The notes under the pieces: model-generated
What the model was told of the DNA's origin: nothing
What the model saw: only the letters and a program-made list of their open reading frames with translations
Database searches by the model: none
DNA from: JAVXNW01 sp036645575
GTDB lineage: Bacteria; Bacillota; Clostridia; Christensenellales; Aristaeellaceae
Direction of reading: 5' to 3'
Length of the DNA stretch: 10,441 nt
NCBI GenBank assembly: GCA_036645575.1
Contig: JAVXNW010000088.1
Coordinates: 1-10,441 of the forward strand
In this document: positions 7,638-10,441 of the stretch, piece by piece
How the letters are laid out: each line of letters opens with the position of its first letter
Numbering within the stretch: position 1 is the stretch's first letter
Position numbers and translations under genes: made by a program

Positions 7638-8645
7638 ATGAAGAAAACACTGGTCGTCCTGCTGGCTCTGGCAATGTTGTTGGGCAGCGTCACCGCCTTT
7701 GCGGCGGAAGCGCCCACGTTGGCCTTCATCTGCAAGGATCTTTCTCAGGAGTGGTTTGTCGGCACCTCAACCGCCATGCTGGAAACCGCGACCGCGCGCG
7801 GCGCCAAAGATGTCTTGATGTTTGACTGCGGCATGAGCCCTGACAAGTACATTACCGCCTTGGACAACGCGATCGCCCAGCAGGTGGACGTGCTGATCGT
7901 ATGCCCGCCCGATCAGAAGCTGTCCCAGATAACAGTCGCGCGCTGCGCCGAAGCGGGCATCAAGGTCATGGCGGACGATGACGGCCTGATCGACGAGACC
8001 GGCCTGCACATCGCCCCGGCGCTCGAGCTGGACGCCTACAAAGTTGGCGAGGGCATCGGCGAATACTTGGGCAACTACGTGACCACCAACGCGATCACCG
8101 ATTTCACCGATGTCGGCTACATCTGCATGACGATGAGCGAAGTCTCCTCGTGCGTGCCGCGCTCGACCGGCGCCGTGGACAAGTTCACCGCGCTCGTTCC
8201 GGCGTTCCCGCAGGACAAGATCATCAAGGCGGACTATGACGGCACCTCGGACAAGGGCTTCAACGTCGCCGCCGCCACCATCACCGCCAACCCCGACGTC
8301 AAGATCTGGCTGGTCACCGCCCCCAACGACGAAGGCGCACAGGGCGCAACCCGCGCGCTTGAGCAGGCCGGCAAAGACAAAGACGCCATCGTCATCGGCG
8401 TAGGCGGCTATCTGGCCAAGGACGAGTTCAAGAAGGAATTCTCTTGCTTCAAGGCGACCGCCTACATCGACCCCATCCTGGACGGCACCATCGCCGCGAA
8501 CGCCGCCATGGACTGGATCGAGCAGGGCACCGTTCCCTATGCGGATTACAAAAAGGACGGCTGCGAATTTGGCGTGTACCCGTTCAGCGCAACGATGGTT
8601 GACGCAAGCAATTACGTCGAGATCATGGGCGAAAGCGCCAAGTAA
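7638..8645 (+). CDS. Exported sugar-binding protein of the ABC importer (AraF/RbsB-like periplasmic-binding fold)
   Basis: This 335-residue protein should capture the ligand outside the membrane and deliver it to the permease. It starts with a signal peptide (1-22: MKK, hydrophobic core, AFA cleavage site) and has no lipobox cysteine. The mature part is a type I periplasmic-binding fold. From memory it lines up best with E. coli AraF: Lys33, Trp39 and Phe40 match AraF Lys10, Trp16, Phe17; Cys89 in VCPPDQKL matches Cys64 of CTPDPKL; Asp114-Asp115 match Asp89-Asp90; a PNDEGAQGATRA stretch matches the MND...GGVRA region. Some other pocket positions differ, so L-arabinose should not be assumed. 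GGAGGG (7624-7629) precedes this ATG by 8 nt; a frame from 7623 would begin upstream of that site. It is the third gene of the operon, whereas many relatives place the binding protein first. Confidence 0.9.
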   Translation: MKKTLVVLLALAMLLGSVTAFAAEAPTLAFICKDLSQEWFVGTSTAMLETATARGAKDVLMFDCGMSPDKYITALDNAIAQQVDVLIVCPPDQKLSQITVARCAEAGIKVMADDDGLIDETGLHIAPALELDAYKVGEGIGEYLGNYVTTNAITDFTDVGYICMTMSEVSSCVPRSTGAVDKFTALVPAFPQDKIIKADYDGTSDKGFNVAAATITANPDVKIWLVTAPNDEGAQGATRALEQAGKDKDAIVIGVGGYLAKDEFKKEFSCFKATAYIDPILDGTIAANAAMDWIEQGTVPYADYKKDGCEFGVYPFSATMVDASNYVEIMGESAK

Positions 8646-8708
8646 TTTCATCCATCGGTTATGACGCAAAGCGTCCAGTCATTTCATCCATCGGTATGAC
8701 GCAAAGCG
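8641..8708 (+). repeat. Tandem duplication, two copies of about 33 bp at 36-bp period
   Basis: Copy 1 (8641-8673) and copy 2 (8677-8708) both read AGT(A/C)ATTTCATCCATCGGT, then ATGACGCAAAGCG, differing by one substitution and one missing T, with TCC between them. Copy 1 includes the stop codon of the binding-protein gene (TAA, 8643-8645). Copy 2 ends inside the 5' arm of the next hairpin. This looks like a recent slippage duplication. Confidence 0.85.
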
Positions 8709-8733
8709 GGGACGGCGCGGCTGTCCCCGCTTT
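8703..8733 (+). promoter_or_regulatory. Strong hairpin before the second PF01208 gene, possible attenuator
   Basis: AAAGCGGGGAC (8703-8713) and GTCCCCGCTTT (8723-8733) form a perfect 11-bp stem with a 9-nt loop. On the plus strand it is followed by an A-run and then the GGAGG ribosome site, not by a long U-tract, so it is at best a weak terminator. It could lower expression of the downstream enzyme, protect the 3' end of the binding-protein message, or be a REP-like dispersed palindrome. Confidence 0.6.
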
Positions 8734-8753
8734 AAAAAAAGGAGGAGCCGGTC

Positions 8754-10019
8754 ATGACTTCAAGAGAACGCCTCATCGCGGCCATCCACCACCAGGCGCC
8801 CGACCGCTGCCCGATCGACTTGGGCGCAACCGGGCAGACCGGGATGAACGCGAGCACCATGTACAAATTGCGCAAGGCGCTGGGTCTTCCCGAAAAGCCG
8901 ATCCGCATCATAGAGCCTGCGCAGATGCTGGGAATGCCGGACGAGGATCTGCTGCGCGCGGTAGGCTGCGACGTAATCGGGCTATGGAACCGAAGCAATT
9001 TTCTGGGCTATAAAAACGAAAACTGGAAACCTTGGAAAATGCCAGACGGAACGCCGGTGGAGATGGGCGGCGACTTCCAATATGATGTGGACGCTGCCGG
9101 CAACACCTTCGTCTATCCGCAGGGCGATCGACAGGTGCCGCCAAGCGCCATGCTGCCTGCGGGCGGCAGTTTTTTTGACGGGATCGACCACTGCGCGCCC
9201 TACGATTTTGACGAGCTGGACGAAGATCAACTGGACGCGCGCGCGGACTTTCAAGATGATTTCGCGCTTGCCTCAGACGAGGACGCACGCTACTGGGAAC
9301 GCGAAAGCCGGCGGCTGTTTGACGAGACGCAGTACGGCATTGTGGGGCTGCTGGGCGGCGCGGGGCTGGGCGACGTGGCGGCGCTGCCCGGACCTTTCTT
9401 AAAGCATCCCACCGGCATTCGCCGCATGGCTGACTGGCTGGAAGCGCACCTGCTGTTTCCCGATTACGTGGACGAAGTCTTTTCCTATCAGACCGAAGTC
9501 ATGCTCAAAAACCTCGAAATATACCGCGAAGCGGTGGGTGAGCGCATCCAAGTGATCTGGATCTCCGGCACCGACTTTGGCACCCAACACGCAACCTTTC
9601 TAAGCCCGCAAGTCTTCCGCAAACTCTATAAGCCGCACTATCAAAAGATCAACGACTGGGTCCATCAAAACACGGGCTGGAAGACCTTCTATCACTCCTG
9701 CGGCGCGGTATATCCGCTGATGGCCGATTTCGTCCAGATGGGCGTGGACATCCTGAACCCGCTGCAACTGTCGGCTGACGGCATGGACGCGGGCAAGATC
9801 AAGCAGGAATTTGGCCAGGAACTCACATTTTGGGGCGGCGGCGTGGACACGCAGCAGACGCTGCCGTTTGGAACGCCAGAAGCCGTGGAAAAAGAGGTCG
9901 AGGCGCGCCTTGCCTGTCTCTCCCGTGGCGGCGGGTACGTGTTTAACCCCATCCACAACGTCGTTTCAAACGTCCCACCGGAAAACCTGATCGCCATGTA
10001 CCGCTGCGCGCTCGGCTGA
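8754..10019 (+). CDS. Uroporphyrinogen decarboxylase-like (PF01208) protein, long form
   Basis: This 421-residue soluble protein is a second member of the UroD/MtaA superfamily and clearly different from the leftward one. It opens with MTSRERLIAAIHHQAPDR, typical of these proteins, followed by a longer N-terminal half than the leftward paralogue. The C-terminal barrel has YHSCGAVY (His314, Cys316), FWGGGVDTQQTLPFGTPEAV (359-378), and FNPIHNVVSNVPPEN with His401. His401 lies where HemE has its conserved GHG histidine and MtaA its third zinc cysteine. The HemE RPPVWxMRQAGRY motif is absent. A zinc-dependent methyltransferase or demethylase role is an inference; the true substrate is unknown. 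GGAGG (8741-8745) is 8 nt before the ATG. As last gene of the importer operon, it probably acts on the imported compound or a product of it. A terminator follows 30 nt after the stop. Confidence 0.88.
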   Translation: MTSRERLIAAIHHQAPDRCPIDLGATGQTGMNASTMYKLRKALGLPEKPIRIIEPAQMLGMPDEDLLRAVGCDVIGLWNRSNFLGYKNENWKPWKMPDGTPVEMGGDFQYDVDAAGNTFVYPQGDRQVPPSAMLPAGGSFFDGIDHCAPYDFDELDEDQLDARADFQDDFALASDEDARYWERESRRLFDETQYGIVGLLGGAGLGDVAALPGPFLKHPTGIRRMADWLEAHLLFPDYVDEVFSYQTEVMLKNLEIYREAVGERIQVIWISGTDFGTQHATFLSPQVFRKLYKPHYQKINDWVHQNTGWKTFYHSCGAVYPLMADFVQMGVDILNPLQLSADGMDAGKIKQEFGQELTFWGGGVDTQQTLPFGTPEAVEKEVEARLACLSRGGGYVFNPIHNVVSNVPPENLIAMYRCALG

Positions 10020-10048
10020 AAGATTGGCTAAAATACCGATGCAAAAAT

Positions 10049-10081
10049 CCGGCGTTCCCGCTGCGGAACAGCCGGTTTTTT
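10049..10081 (+). terminator. Rho-independent terminator of the transporter operon
   Basis: CCGGC-GTTCC (10049-10058) pairs with GGAAC-(A)-GCCGG (10065-10075), giving a 10-bp stem with one bulged A and a 6-nt loop, directly followed by six T residues (10076-10081). It lies 30 nt after the stop of the second PF01208 gene. An A-run before the stem may let it work in both directions. Confidence 0.85.
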
Positions 10082-10094
10082 GTCTTGCACCTCT

Positions 10095-10138
10095 CGCGCC
10101 AATGGCCTTTGACGGTTCTTGGTCGTTTTATTGGCGCG
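10095..10138. repeat. Inverted repeat, 9-bp perfect arms around 26 nt
   Basis: CGCGCCAAT (10095-10103) and ATTGGCGCG (10130-10138) are exact complements. The repeat lies between the operon terminator and the promoter of the next gene. No T-tract follows on either strand. It may be an operator for the downstream gene or a small dispersed palindrome; I cannot decide. Confidence 0.5.
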
Positions 10139-10153
10139 TTGCCGCGTTGATCC

Positions 10154-10182
10154 TTGATTATCGCTATTTTGTGTGGTAAAAT
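10154..10182 (+). promoter_or_regulatory. Sigma-A-like promoter for the last gene
   Basis: TTGATT (10154-10159) and TAAAAT (10177-10182) are separated by exactly 17 bp, with TG (10174-10175) one base before the -10 box, making an extended -10. It is the best promoter match in the window. The predicted leader before the ATG at 10236 is about 47 nt. Confidence 0.65.
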
Positions 10183-10235
10183 AAGTATGTTTGTAACGTC
10201 TAATCTTTTTCGATGGGGAGACGGGGGTATTTACC

Positions 10236-10441
10236 ATGAAGGCGCAGAAGGCTCGCCACAACACACGATACTACCTATCGCTCATGGTGTTGGCCGTTTT
10301 TCTGGTCGCCATGCTTTGGTTTTTGATTGGGCGGTATACCGATGAGTTCCGGGCGACGCTCAACGAGGAAACCGAAACCTACATGATGGAAATTGCCGAG
10401 CAGGTCACGATGGTGATGAACGCGCGCGTGGACAACAATTT
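10236..10441 (+). CDS. N-terminus of a membrane-anchored protein, probably a sensor (cut by window end)
   Basis: An open frame starts at ATG 10236 and continues through the last base, giving 68 complete codons (MKAQKARHNTRYYLSLMVLA...). Runs of G (GGGGAG at 10215-10220 and GGGGG ending at 10227, 8 nt upstream) can serve as ribosome binding site. A basic N-terminus is followed by one strong transmembrane segment (about 11-32), then a charged, helical stretch (YTDEFRATLNEETETYMMEI, then AEQVTMVMNARVDNN). This pattern is typical of extracytoplasmic sensor domains in histidine kinases, diguanylate cyclases or chemoreceptors, but no catalytic part is visible, so the class cannot be named. It has its own promoter after the transporter terminator and so is a separate unit. 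Confidence 0.7.
   Translation, partial: MKAQKARHNTRYYLSLMVLAVFLVAMLWFLIGRYTDEFRATLNEETETYMMEIAEQVTMVMNARVDNN

Noticed and set aside
7767..8669. Minus-strand open frame of 300 codons opposite the binding protein
   Set aside because: Asp/Val/Gly/Arg-rich with no family resemblance, antisense to a clear exported binding protein.
8641..8708. CRISPR-like repeat array
   Set aside because: Only two copies, spacer of three bases, copies overlap a stop codon; a simple tandem duplication explains it.
239..10019. Naming either PF01208 protein HemE and reading the locus as heme synthesis
   Set aside because: Both lack the HemE N-terminal Arg substrate motif, no other heme gene is present, and the context is a sensor plus sugar importer.

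Overview
The window is about 10.4 kb of GC-rich bacterial DNA, tightly packed with genes. Strong GGAGG-type ribosome binding sites, sigma-A-like promoters, a YesM/YesN-type two-component pair and a CUT2 sugar importer point to a high-GC member of the Bacillota (Clostridia-like). I cannot assign an order or genus from sequence alone. No rRNA, tRNA, CRISPR array, insertion sequence or phage gene was seen.

Layout. Two operons diverge from a control region at about 4801-5048. The leftward operon encodes a membrane sensor histidine kinase (2989-4800), an AraC-type response regulator (1320-2873) and a uroporphyrinogen-decarboxylase-like (PF01208) enzyme (239-1264). It ends at a strong hairpin terminator (30-74). 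The rightward operon encodes a double-domain sugar ABC ATPase (5049-6557), a single permease (6550-7557), an exported AraF/RbsB-like binding protein (7638-8645) and a second, longer PF01208 enzyme (8754-10019). It ends at a rho-independent terminator (10049-10081). After that comes a separate promoter and the start of a membrane-anchored gene that runs off the window (10236 onward).

How the genes may work together (inference). The kinase probably senses an extracellular ligand, and the regulator probably activates the divergent importer operon and perhaps its own. The importer would bring in a monosaccharide or small polyol-like compound, and the two PF01208 enzymes would act on it or on a group removed from it. 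Neither enzyme has the N-terminal substrate motif of true HemE. Both have the His-x-Cys motif seen in MtaA/MtbA/CmuA-type methyltransferases, so a methyl-transfer role is more likely than heme synthesis. No corrinoid protein or reductive activator is in the window, so this stays a hypothesis.

Smaller points of interest are a 36-bp tandem duplication over the stop codon of the binding-protein gene, a strong hairpin without a U-tract just before the second PF01208 gene, a binding protein whose signal peptide lacks a lipobox, and inverted repeats in the regulatory gaps.
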